DNA from: Rhodococcus jostii NBRC 16295
Lineage (GTDB): Bacteria; Actinomycetota; Actinomycetes; Mycobacteriales; Mycobacteriaceae
DNA length: 64,000 bases
NCBI RefSeq assembly: GCF_001894825.1
Contig: NZ_BCWY01000050.1
Location: 1-64,000, forward strand
Reading direction: 5' to 3'
Part shown: positions 55,269-62,871 of the stretch, piece by piece
How the letters are laid out: every line of letters starts with the position of its first letter
Numbering within the stretch: position 1 is the first letter of the stretch
Program-made: the position numbers and the translations under genes
Notes under the pieces: generated by a model
Databases searched by the model: none
What the model was told of the DNA's origin: nothing
What the model saw: the letters and a program-made list of their open reading frames with translations, nothing else

Positions 55269-55568
55269 TGTTTCCTCCGGCTGTCGCTGGCGCTCTTCCT
55301 TCGGCGCATGGTCAGTTGCGAGGCGGCGGGCCCGAGTCCGAACCGTAGCGATCACATTGACAGTTCTTTACTCTTGCTAACCACCTACCTTCCACGGTAA
55401 CCCTTTTCGACGCACAGCCGGTGGGGCACGGAACGCCGCACGTCAGAACGGCGCAGGGTCGTCGACAGCGCAGGTGTCGGCTGCGCGTGCGTGGGGCGAC
55501 CGGCGCCGCGCCACATCCAGGCGCGCCTGCCGTCGGCGGCGCTCCGCCCGGATCCGGGCAGCCGTGTT
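55269..55568. other. Intergenic region upstream of asnB
   Basis: Holds the asnB ribosome-binding site (about 55273-55278) and presumably its promoter; an AT-richer patch lies at 55350-55385. The rest is GC-rich with no coherent reading frame. The 10-base string TACTCACAGG (55570-55579), just inside the next gene's end, matches one arm of the dispersed palindrome but could be chance. Confidence 0.4.
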
Positions 55569-56944
55569 CTACTCACAGGTGCGGCGAAGCGCTCCCCCGT
55601 CGGCGACGTGGCCACTTCCAGCAACATGGTCGCTTCCGGCATCGTGGTCACGTCCGCCAGCATCGCTCCGTCCGACACCCAGGAGCCCCGACGACCGCGG
55701 GCGGTATCGGTGACCGGTGGGCGCGATCAACTCGATTCCACCGTCGGCGGTCACCGTCCAGTGTCCGGAATGTTTGAGCCGGTGATGATTTCGACAGTAG
55801 GCGGTCATGTTGCCGGCCACTGTCGGACCGCCGGCCGCGGGATCTGCGTGGTCGAATGGCCGATGGTGATCGAGGTCCGTGTTCCACGCCGCAACGCCAC
55901 AGTGCAGCCATTCGCATCCGCCGGCCAGCACCCGCATCCAGGTGTCGAGTACGGCGCCGGGACGGTACGTGGTTGGGACGACAGCGCTCGGAGCCCGCAG
56001 CGGTTCGACATCCGCGGCGGCGGCGATGTCGCGCGCATGCGCGGCATCGACGATTCCGTAGCCGTCGAGATAGGCCGGTTCGTCGCCGCCCGCGAGTGTG
56101 GAGTCGAGCATGATCAGGTGCACGAGAGGCTTGCGCGCCGTCGCTGCGATGCGGGAGTCCTGGCCGCAATCGACCCGCCCGCTTTCACACTGCACGAACC
56201 CGACCCCGTCGATGAGTGCGGACAATCCGTCGGCCCGTCTCTGTTCGTACGTTCGAAGATCTTTCGGGCACACGGTGTTTGCCAGTTCGCGCAATCGCGC
56301 GTCGAATGCACGTCCCTGCGCCGCGGGAAGCGATCCGAGGATTCGACACATACCGTCCTCCGCCGCGCCGACTCCGACGAACCTGTCCGCCTGCGCCTTC
56401 TCCCGCTTGGCCCGCACCCCCGCCGGGTCGAGCCTCGCGATGATGCGATTCGCGGCGTTCGTCAGCCTGCGGCCGGTCAGCCCGGTTCCACCGGAGCGTG
56501 GCAGGGCCAGAACCTGTTCGAGGAGTTGATGTTCGACTTCACCGATCCGCTCGTCGCCGACGTTTGCCGTCGCATCGTCGATCAGGCGCACCCGGTACAT
56601 GTCCAGATCACCGCGCGCCATGGCCTCGCGGGTGGCGTGCAACCGGGTGCGCAGAGCCATACCCAGTCCGATCAGCCGACCCGCCGACGCTCGCCCCATG
56701 GTCAGCGCGGCACCGATCTCGGCCTCGACCACTTCGTGGTCGAGGTCCACGCCCCGTCGGATTCGACTTCCGCGGTTCGACGAACGAAGAGTTCGGCAAT
56801 CACCGCCAGCTTCCGTTCGGCCACCACCGACTCACTGCGATGCAGATCGGTCATCAACTCGACCAGACCCACATCGGATTCCGCGTCGGCGAGACAGCAG
56901 ATCGTCTCACGGACCCCTCGATCGAATACCCCCGTATCGAACAT
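55569..56944 (-). CDS. Second DUF222 / HNH (13E12-repeat family) protein, frameshifted
   Basis: Two adjoining minus-strand frames make one family member. Frame A from ATG 56944: MFDTGVFDRGVRETI ... LVELMTDLHRSESVVAERKLAVIAELFVRRTAEVESDGA. Frame B from GTG 56750: VDLDHEVVEAEIGAALTMGRASAG, DUF222 helices, then the degenerate HNH AAWNTDLDHHRPFDHAD ... YCRNHHRLKH to the TAG at 55569. Joining needs one inserted G, or loss of two, at the G-run 56752-56755. In the HNH part the Cys pair before the first His is changed compared with the copy at 2 kb (CEWLHCGV instead of CRFPNC). Either a true frameshift, a sequence error, or recoding. Confidence 0.7.
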
Positions 56945-57011
56945 GCGTTCTACAGTAGCGAAAGTCGTTGCGCTCCACAAGACCCCACAACAATCCGCGC
57001 CCGGAGCGGTT

Positions 57012-57686
57012 CTACCCACTCCCCGCGACGATGGCGGGCACAGTGGCGGCGACGATGATGGCGGCGTTGACGGCCTCGACGGATTTGCGCACTGCCTTGC
57101 CCGCCCATTCGCCTTCGGAGATCTCCTTCGCCCGTTTCTTCACGGCGCGACGATCGGCGTCGGGGAACAACTTCGGCGCGGCGTCGACAGCGGACATAAG
57201 GGAGACGAGCGCGGCGGTGCGCGGAGTGGGGGTGACCCCGTCGAGGATCGCGGCGCTCAGCTCGGAGCGCACCGCGCGTTCGTGGCGTCCGTCGACCTCC
57301 GGCCACCGCGTGGTGGGGAAGATGCCCAGCACCTTGCCCTTCTCCTCGCGGACCCAGCCCGCGTCGACGATGCGTTTCGCGAGTTCGTCGCGCAGGTTCT
57401 TGGCGAGCTTCTCGATGGCTGTCTCCGGTTTCATCGGCTTGGACGTACCGATGAGGTCGACGGCCCGAGCGAGCAGCGGATCCTGAGGTCGCGCTCCGTC
57501 CCGGACGACGAGACGCCCCTTCTTCACGTCCTCGCCGAGTTCGGCGGGGGTGACGACGTCATCGAGGGCCAGTTCCAGAAGAACGGCGCCGGCGAGGACG
57601 CGCGGCATCCGAGTCCCGTCCACGACGGGCTTGCCCGAGGCGTCGTCGAGAAGCAGCAACAGCAGGTCTTCGGCGAGCAGCGTCAT
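57012..57686 (-). CDS. GOLPH3/VPS74 (GPP34) family protein
   Basis: 224 aa. Matches the helical GPP34 fold: MTLLAEDLLLLLLDDASGKP at the start, AGAVLLELALDDVV, KPETAIEKLAKNLRDELAKRIVDAGWVREEKGKVLGIFPTTRWPE, and AALVSLMSAVDAAPKLF. Eukaryotic members bind phosphatidylinositol-4-phosphate; function of the many actinobacterial homologues is unknown. C-terminal VNAAIIVAATVPAIVAGSG is hydrophobic and could contact membrane. Confidence 0.9.
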   Translation of the reverse strand: MTLLAEDLLLLLLDDASGKPVVDGTRMPRVLAGAVLLELALDDVVTPAELGEDVKKGRLVVRDGARPQDPLLARAVDLIGTSKPMKPETAIEKLAKNLRDELAKRIVDAGWVREEKGKVLGIFPTTRWPEVDGRHERAVRSELSAAILDGVTPTPRTAALVSLMSAVDAAPKLFPDADRRAVKKRAKEISEGEWAGKAVRKSVEAVNAAIIVAATVPAIVAGSG

Positions 57687-57769
57687 ACTTCCACGATAGG
57701 CGGCGTCGCGGCGAAGTCCGGTGTCCGTTCAGCCGCCCCGGGGAATGTTTGCCGGTTACCGTGAAGGGG

Positions 57770-57786
57770 GAATATTCGGAGTATTC
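57770..57786. promoter_or_regulatory. Small inverted repeat upstream of the mycolyltransferase-like gene
   Basis: GAATA (57770-57774) and TATTC (57782-57786) form an AT-rich inverted repeat in otherwise GC-rich sequence, about 45 bases upstream of the esterase start and in the divergent promoter with the GPP34 gene. Candidate operator; short arms, so weak. Confidence 0.25.
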
Positions 57787-57830
57787 ACCAGACGGTTGTC
57801 GGGCACCGCAGTCAAGCACGAGGAGCGGCT

Positions 57831-58868
57831 ATGAGCGCGATCGGACACTGTCGGGCAGTCCTGGCGGTCGCCGTCGTTGCGTCGTCTGCCATGTTCGGTC
57901 AGGTGGCCGCGGCGTCGGCGGACGAGTGGCGGGCCCTTCCCGTCGACAAGCCGGCGTCGGCAGACGGATCCGTCCTCGACCACATCGAGGAGATCGACGA
58001 CCGTCAGCTGAACATGTACGTCTACTCCGCGGCGATGGAGAAAGTGATTCTCCTCGAGGTGATCCGCCCCGCCGATACGAGCGTGCCCCGGCCGACGCTG
58101 TACCTGCTCAACGGCGCCGGTGGCGGCGAGGATTCGGCGACCTGGCAGGCGAGGACCGACGTGGTCGACTTCTTCGCCGACAAGAATGTCAATGTCGTCA
58201 CTCCCGTCGGTGGCGCGTACAGCTACTACACCGACTGGGAGAAGCCCGATCCCGTCCTCGGCGTGAACAAGTGGACCACCTTCCTCACCGAGGAACTTCC
58301 CCCGATCGTCGACGCCACACTCGGAACGAACGGTGAAAATGCCATCGCGGGACTGTCGATGTCGGGCACGTCCGTCCTGAGCCTGGCCGAGGCAGCCCCC
58401 TCCCTGTATCGCGCGGTCGGCGCGTTCAGCGGGTGCGCCCAGACGAGCACCAAACCGGGGCGGGACTATGTCACCTTCGTCGTCAGCTTCCGAGGCGGAG
58501 ATGTCGAGAACATGTGGGGACCACCCGACGACCCCGCCTGGGTGGCCAACGACCCCGTCGTCAACGCCGAGAAGCTGCGCGGAATCGACTTGTACATCAG
58601 CAATGCCACCGGACTGCCCGGCATTCACGAGAACCTCAACGGCCCGGATATCAACGGCGATGTGGGGACCCTGGCCAACCAGGTGATCATCGGCGGCATC
58701 ATCGAGGCGGGCACCAATCAGTGCACCCATGAACTCGCCGACAAGCTCAACGCCCTGGGAATCCCCGCCACGTACGACTTCCGGCCCACCGGCACCCACT
58801 CGTGGGGCTACTGGCAGGACGACCTGCACAACTCCTGGCCCATGATCGCCGGCTCCCTCGGTCTCTGA
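57831..58868 (+). CDS. Antigen-85/esterase-D-type secreted mycolyltransferase-like protein
   Basis: 345 aa. Signal peptide (AVLAVAVVASSAMFGQVAAASA). Alpha/beta hydrolase of the putative esterase family: PTLYLLNGAGGGEDSATW, VNVVTPVGGAYSYYTDWE, nucleophile elbow AGLSMSGTSVLSLA, acidic and His regions ending THSWGYWQDDLHNSW. The W-x-T-FLTEELPP segment and length are typical of mycolyltransferases of mycolata, which transfer mycolates to trehalose and arabinogalactan. ATG 57831 after GAGGAG. Confidence 0.85.
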   Translation: MSAIGHCRAVLAVAVVASSAMFGQVAAASADEWRALPVDKPASADGSVLDHIEEIDDRQLNMYVYSAAMEKVILLEVIRPADTSVPRPTLYLLNGAGGGEDSATWQARTDVVDFFADKNVNVVTPVGGAYSYYTDWEKPDPVLGVNKWTTFLTEELPPIVDATLGTNGENAIAGLSMSGTSVLSLAEAAPSLYRAVGAFSGCAQTSTKPGRDYVTFVVSFRGGDVENMWGPPDDPAWVANDPVVNAEKLRGIDLYISNATGLPGIHENLNGPDINGDVGTLANQVIIGGIIEAGTNQCTHELADKLNALGIPATYDFRPTGTHSWGYWQDDLHNSWPMIAGSLGL

Positions 58869-58887
58869 CCGGTTCACCGCAACTCCG

Positions 58888-58915
58888 CTGGGCGACGAAA
58901 ACCCGCCGCCCAGCG
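58888..58915. terminator. Hairpin terminator after the mycolyltransferase-like gene
   Basis: GCTGGGCG (58888-58895) pairs with CGCCCAGC (58908-58915) across a 12-base loop, 20 bases after the stop at 58868. No T-tract. Confidence 0.5.
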
Positions 58916-59009
58916 CAGGCCTGCGCCCCGGCCGTCCGGACGGTGTCGCTGGACACCGACGTCACATAGGGTGTTTCAGGTCACACGAACGACGAGAGGA
59001 CGGACATCG

Positions 59010-60929
59010 ATGAGCTCCGCGACAGAGCACGCCGGTCACAGCTACGCGGAGGTCTACCGCGAGAGCGCCGAACGTCCGGAGGAGTTCTGGCTCGCCGCGG
59101 CCGAGGCAGTGGACTGGGTGACGCCGCCGACGCGGGCACTCGACGATTCCGCCGCCCCGATGTACCGGTGGTTCCCCGATGCGTCGCTGAATACGTGTTT
59201 CAACGCTCTGGACCGGCACGTGCGCGACGGCAACGGGGATCGGGCGGCACTGATCTACGACTCCGCGATGGCCCCCGATGCGTCCCGCACTTACACGTAC
59301 GCCGAACTTCTCGACGAGGTGTCCCGGTTCGCCGGCGTCCTGAAGGGCCAGGGTGTGGTGGCCGGCGACCGGGTGATCGTGTACCTGCCGATGATCCCCG
59401 AAGCGGCCATCGCGATGCTCGCGTGCGCCCGCATCGGTGCCGTGCACTCGGTGGTGTTCGGCGGTTTCGCCGCGAAGGAACTCGCCACCCGCATCGACGA
59501 CGCCGGACCGGTGGTCCTGGTGACGGCGTCGGGCGGCCTCGAGCCGGGACGCACCGTCGACTACCTGCCGATGGTGGCGAAGGCCCTCGAGTTGTCGAGC
59601 ACCCCTCCGCACACGGTGATCGTCAAGGACCGGGAGCAGATTCCGGGTTCGGCCGCCGACTACCGCGGCGGTGAGGTGGCATGGTTCGACTGGGACGCGC
59701 TGATCGCGGATGCGGCACCCGCGGAGCCGGTTCCGGTGGCTGCGACGGACCCGCTGTACATCCTGTACACGTCCGGCACCACGGGGAAGCCGAAGGGTGT
59801 GATCCGCGACAACGGCGGGCACGCCGTCGCGCTGACGTGGTCGATGCGCAACATCTACGACATCGGCCCGGGTGAGGTGTGGTGGACCGCATCCGACGTC
59901 GGCTGGGTGGTCGGGCACTCGTACATCGTCTACGGGCCGCTGCTGGCCGGTGCCACGTCCGTGCTCTACGAGGGCAAACCGGTCGGCACCCCGGATGCGG
60001 GGGCATTCTGGCGGGTGATCTCCGATCACGGTGTGTCGGCGCTGTTCACCGCACCGACCGCGATCCGCGCCGTCCGCAAGGCCGATCCGGACGCGACGGA
60101 GATCGCCAAGTACGACATCTCCTCACTGAAGACACTGTTCGCCGCGGGCGAGCGCCTCGACCCCGACACGTACGCGTGGGCCACCCGGGTCCTGAACCGT
60201 CCCGTCGTCGATCACTGGTGGCAGACCGAGACCGGCTGGGCGATCTGCGCCAACCTGCGCGGACTCGAACCCATGCCGCTCAAGGCCGGCTCGCCCACCG
60301 TCCCGGTGCCCGGGTACCGGGTCGAGGTCGTCGACGGCGAGGGAAGAGCGGTTCCGGCGGGGGCCGAGGGCAACATAGTGATCGGGCTGCCGCTGCCTCC
60401 GGGCACCCTGGCCGGGTTGTGGCGCGACCCGGAGCGATATGTGAGGTCGTACCTCGCCACGTTCGACGGCTACTACCTGACCGGCGACTCCGGTTACATC
60501 GACGAGGACGGGTACGTGTACGTCCTGGGCCGCAGCGACGACGTCATCAACGTTGCCGGACATCGGCTTTCGACGGGCAGCATGGAGGCCGTGGTCGCGG
60601 GGCACCCGGCCGTGGCGGAGTGCGCGGTGGTCGGGATCCGCGACGAACTCAAGGGCCAGCGGCCCAGCGGCTACGTGGTGCTCAAGGCCGGGGTCGAGAT
60701 CGACCTGGAGACACTCCGTAGCGAACTGGTCGCGATGGTGCGCGAGCAGATCGGCGCCGTCGCCACGTTCCGCGACGTGACGGTCGTGCAGGCGCTGCCC
60801 AAGACTCGCTCGGGCAAGATCCTGCGCAAGACGATGCGGCAGATCGCCGACCACGAGGAGTACACCGTGCCCTCCACCATCGAGGACGTCACCGTGCTCG
60901 ACGCGCTGAAGAAGCAACTGGGCGGCTGA
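59010..60929 (+). CDS. Acyl-CoA synthetase, propionyl/acetyl-CoA synthetase-like (AMP-forming)
   Basis: 639 aa. ANL superfamily: ACAS_N-like start (YAEVYRESAERPEEFWLAAAEAVDW), AMP-binding motif YILYTSGTTGKPKG, VWWTASDVGWVVGHSYIVYGPLL, DHWWQTETGWAI, GDSGYIDEDGYVYVLGRSDDVINVAGHR, and the C-terminal catalytic Lys in LPKTRSGKILRK. Closest in layout to PrpE/ACSS3 enzymes; activates short-chain acids with ATP and CoA. Fits with the two monocarboxylate symporters in the window. ATG 59010 follows GAGAGGA. Ends 4 bases before the TetR gene stop (convergent). Confidence 0.92.
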   Translation: MSSATEHAGHSYAEVYRESAERPEEFWLAAAEAVDWVTPPTRALDDSAAPMYRWFPDASLNTCFNALDRHVRDGNGDRAALIYDSAMAPDASRTYTYAELLDEVSRFAGVLKGQGVVAGDRVIVYLPMIPEAAIAMLACARIGAVHSVVFGGFAAKELATRIDDAGPVVLVTASGGLEPGRTVDYLPMVAKALELSSTPPHTVIVKDREQIPGSAADYRGGEVAWFDWDALIADAAPAEPVPVAATDPLYILYTSGTTGKPKGVIRDNGGHAVALTWSMRNIYDIGPGEVWWTASDVGWVVGHSYIVYGPLLAGATSVLYEGKPVGTPDAGAFWRVISDHGVSALFTAPTAIRAVRKADPDATEIAKYDISSLKTLFAAGERLDPDTYAWATRVLNRPVVDHWWQTETGWAICANLRGLEPMPLKAGSPTVPVPGYRVEVVDGEGRAVPAGAEGNIVIGLPLPPGTLAGLWRDPERYVRSYLATFDGYYLTGDSGYIDEDGYVYVLGRSDDVINVAGHRLSTGSMEAVVAGHPAVAECAVVGIRDELKGQRPSGYVVLKAGVEIDLETLRSELVAMVREQIGAVATFRDVTVVQALPKTRSGKILRKTMRQIADHEEYTVPSTIEDVTVLDALKKQLGG

Positions 60930-60933
60930 CCGC

Positions 60934-61530
60934 TCAGGCCCGGGTGGCCGCGTCGAGTGCGTGATCCACCAGCACCTCGACGCGGTCCGGTTCGAGCGGG
61001 TCGAGGTCGAACAGGATGCGGTAGATGATCGGCGCCACCACGTGGTCGATCACGTGCTCGACCACACTCGGCGCGGGTGAGCCGGCGGGTTCGCCGCGCC
61101 CGAGGATCGTCTCGATCTGGGTGCGGCAGAACGTCGCGCACTTGAACGGATTGGTGCCGTCCTCGGACCTGACGGTGTCGCCGCTCATCACGACATCGCG
61201 CAAGGCCGCCCGCCCCACCGGTGAGGACATCTCCTCGAGATAGTCCTGCGCCCACGCGACGAGGTCACCTCGCGCACTGCCGGTTTCACGCGGGGGCGTG
61301 TCGGGACGCAGTCGTTCGATCGCGACGTCCGCGAACACCTCGGTGATGTCACCCCAGCGCCGGTAGATGGTCGACGGGGTGACGCCGGCGTCGGCAGCGA
61401 TCATCGGGACGGTGATGTCCGCTCGGTCGCGCTCGTCGAGAAGTTTGCGCGTGGACGCGTGCACCGCCTGCTGGATACGGGCGCTGCGACCACCGGGACG
61501 TGGACCTGGAGCCGGACTCATGCCCCCCAT
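60934..61530 (-). CDS. TetR-family transcriptional repressor
   Basis: 198 aa from ATG 61530 (195 from ATG 61521). N-terminal helix-turn-helix: RSARIQQAVHASTRKLLDE, ITVPMIAADAGVTPSTIYRRWGDITEVFAD. C-terminal ligand domain has SSPVGRAALRDVVMSGD and FCRTQIETILGRGE. Divergent from an MFS transporter; two near-identical operators lie between the genes, one ending 1 base upstream of ATG 61530. No ribosome-binding site precedes that ATG, so a leaderless message is possible. Likely represses both genes until an effector, probably an MFS substrate, binds. Confidence 0.9.
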   Translation of the reverse strand: MGGMSPAPGPRPGGRSARIQQAVHASTRKLLDERDRADITVPMIAADAGVTPSTIYRRWGDITEVFADVAIERLRPDTPPRETGSARGDLVAWAQDYLEEMSSPVGRAALRDVVMSGDTVRSEDGTNPFKCATFCRTQIETILGRGEPAGSPAPSVVEHVIDHVVAPIIYRILFDLDPLEPDRVEVLVDHALDAATRA

Positions 61531-61531
61531 G

Positions 61532-61554
61532 CTAACGCAAAGATGTTGCATTAA
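61532..61554. promoter_or_regulatory. TetR operator 1
   Basis: 23-bp inverted repeat CTAACGCAA (61532-61540) / TTGCATTAA (61546-61554), nearly identical to operator 2. It abuts the TetR start codon, so binding would block its own transcription or translation start. Confidence 0.7.
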
Positions 61555-61577
61555 GAATGGCTGCGGCGTACCGTCCG

Positions 61578-61600
61578 TTAACGCAAACCTTTTGCATTAA
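61578..61600. promoter_or_regulatory. TetR operator 2
   Basis: 23-bp inverted repeat TTAACGCAAA (61578-61587) / TTTGCATTAA (61591-61600), 46 bp (start to start) from operator 1 and 20 bp before the MFS start codon. Half-sites are the same as in operator 1, and the change CGC/GCA is the same asymmetric mismatch in both. Confidence 0.75.
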
Positions 61601-61619
61601 CGTTCTCCGGGAGTACGCC

Positions 61620-62843
61620 ATGACGACCCTTGCCGCACCCGAAGTGCCACCGACCTCGCGACCCGCACTGCGCCGCGGGGCCGCCTTCACGCTCGTCGCG
61701 GTCGTGATCGCCACCCTGCTCGGCGCATCAGCCGCCCCGACACCGCTCTACGAGGTGTACCAGTCGAACTGGGGTTTCTCGTCACTGCAGTCGACGCTGG
61801 TCTTCGGCATCTACGCCGTGAGCCTGCTGCTGGCGCTGCTCACCGTGGGGTCGCTCTCCGACTACGTCGGCCGCCGGCCCGTGCTGATGACGGCGCTCGT
61901 GTTCGAGGCCGCCTCGATGGTCATGTTCGCGACGGCCGAAGGCATCGGGCTCCTGCTGTTCGCCCGGGTCGTGCAGGGATTCGCCACCGGCGCCGCGATC
62001 AGCGCGCTCGGTTCCACACTCCTCGACCTCGAACGCAAGCCCGGACGCGGTGCCACCGTCAACAGCATCGCGCCCACCGTCGGCCTCGCGCTCGGCGCCA
62101 TCGGATCGAGCCTGATCAGCGAGCACCTTCCCCGGCCCACCAGCACCGTGTTCCTGGTGTTCTGCGCGCTGTTCGTCGTCGAGATCCTCGGCATCTGGGC
62201 TGCTCCCGAGACGGCAGTCCGGCAGAAGGGGGCACTGGCGTCGATGCGGCCGACGCTCGCGGTCCCGTCCACCGCACTGGGCATGCTCGTCCTCACGGGC
62301 CCCTGCCTGGTCGCCGTGTGGGCGCTCGGCGGCTTCTACCTGTCGCTCGGACCTTCGCTCGCCCGCAACGCGCTCGACGTGCACACGTCGCTGATCGGCG
62401 CCGTCATGGTCGCGACGCTCACCGGAACCGGCGCCTTCGCGGTGTTCGTGCTGCGCAACGTGGCGGCACGGCGCATCCTGTACGTCGGGGCCTCTGCCCT
62501 CGTCGCCGGGGTCGCCATCACCCTGGTCGGCGCCGAAACATCCTCGGCGCTGTGGATTCTCGCGGGGACCGCGGTGGCGGGCGTCGGATTCGGTGCCGGC
62601 TTCCAGGGCACCATCCGCACCGTCATGCCGCTCGCCGAACCGCACGAGCGCGCGGGACTGCTGTCGAGCATCTACGTGATCGCCTACCTCGCCAACAGCG
62701 TTCCGGCACTGGCCGCCGGATACCTCGTCGGAAAGGTCGGGCTCGTCGACACCACCCGCATTTATGGCGGACTCGTCATCGCCCTCGCCACTGCGGCATT
62801 CCTCGGGCTCCTCGTGCGCAAAGCGCCTGTGAGTACTTGTTAA
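61620..62843 (+). CDS. MFS transporter (drug-efflux type)
   Basis: 407 aa, 12 transmembrane helices. Motif A-like GSLSDYVGRRPVLM between helices 2 and 3, and ARVVQGFATGAAISALGSTLLDLE (helix 4-5 region); second half has ARRILYVGASALVAGVAITLVGAE. Probable proton-driven efflux under control of the divergent TetR repressor. ATG 61620 after CCGGGAG. The last residues (PVSTC) and the stop codon are encoded by the left arm of the palindromic repeat, suggesting the repeat inserted into or replaced the original 3' end. Confidence 0.9.
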   Translation: MTTLAAPEVPPTSRPALRRGAAFTLVAVVIATLLGASAAPTPLYEVYQSNWGFSSLQSTLVFGIYAVSLLLALLTVGSLSDYVGRRPVLMTALVFEAASMVMFATAEGIGLLLFARVVQGFATGAAISALGSTLLDLERKPGRGATVNSIAPTVGLALGAIGSSLISEHLPRPTSTVFLVFCALFVVEILGIWAAPETAVRQKGALASMRPTLAVPSTALGMLVLTGPCLVAVWALGGFYLSLGPSLARNALDVHTSLIGAVMVATLTGTGAFAVFVLRNVAARRILYVGASALVAGVAITLVGAETSSALWILAGTAVAGVGFGAGFQGTIRTVMPLAEPHERAGLLSSIYVIAYLANSVPALAAGYLVGKVGLVDTTRIYGGLVIALATAAFLGLLVRKAPVSTC

Positions 62844-62871
62844 CCGCCCGCGGTTAATAAGTACTCACAGG
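62826..62871. terminator. Long hairpin, copy 2 of a dispersed palindromic repeat (bidirectional)
   Basis: Arms 62826-62847 and 62850-62871 (22 bp, one mismatch), core CTGTGAGTACTTGTTAACC identical to the copy at 11046-11095. It lies between converging genes and supplies both stop codons: TAA of the MFS gene (62841-62843) and TGA of the photolyase gene (62865-62867). Likely a bidirectional terminator. Confidence 0.75.

Noticed and set aside
55570-55579. Third copy of the dispersed palindrome at the end of the second DUF222 gene
   Set aside because: Only TACTCACAGG matches one arm, with no second arm; a 10-base match can occur by chance in 64 kb.
58966-58986. Second CRP-like site before the acyl-CoA synthetase
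   Set aside because: GTGTTTCAGGTCACAC is palindromic at its ends, but the spacing and left half do not fit TGTGA-N6-TCACA.
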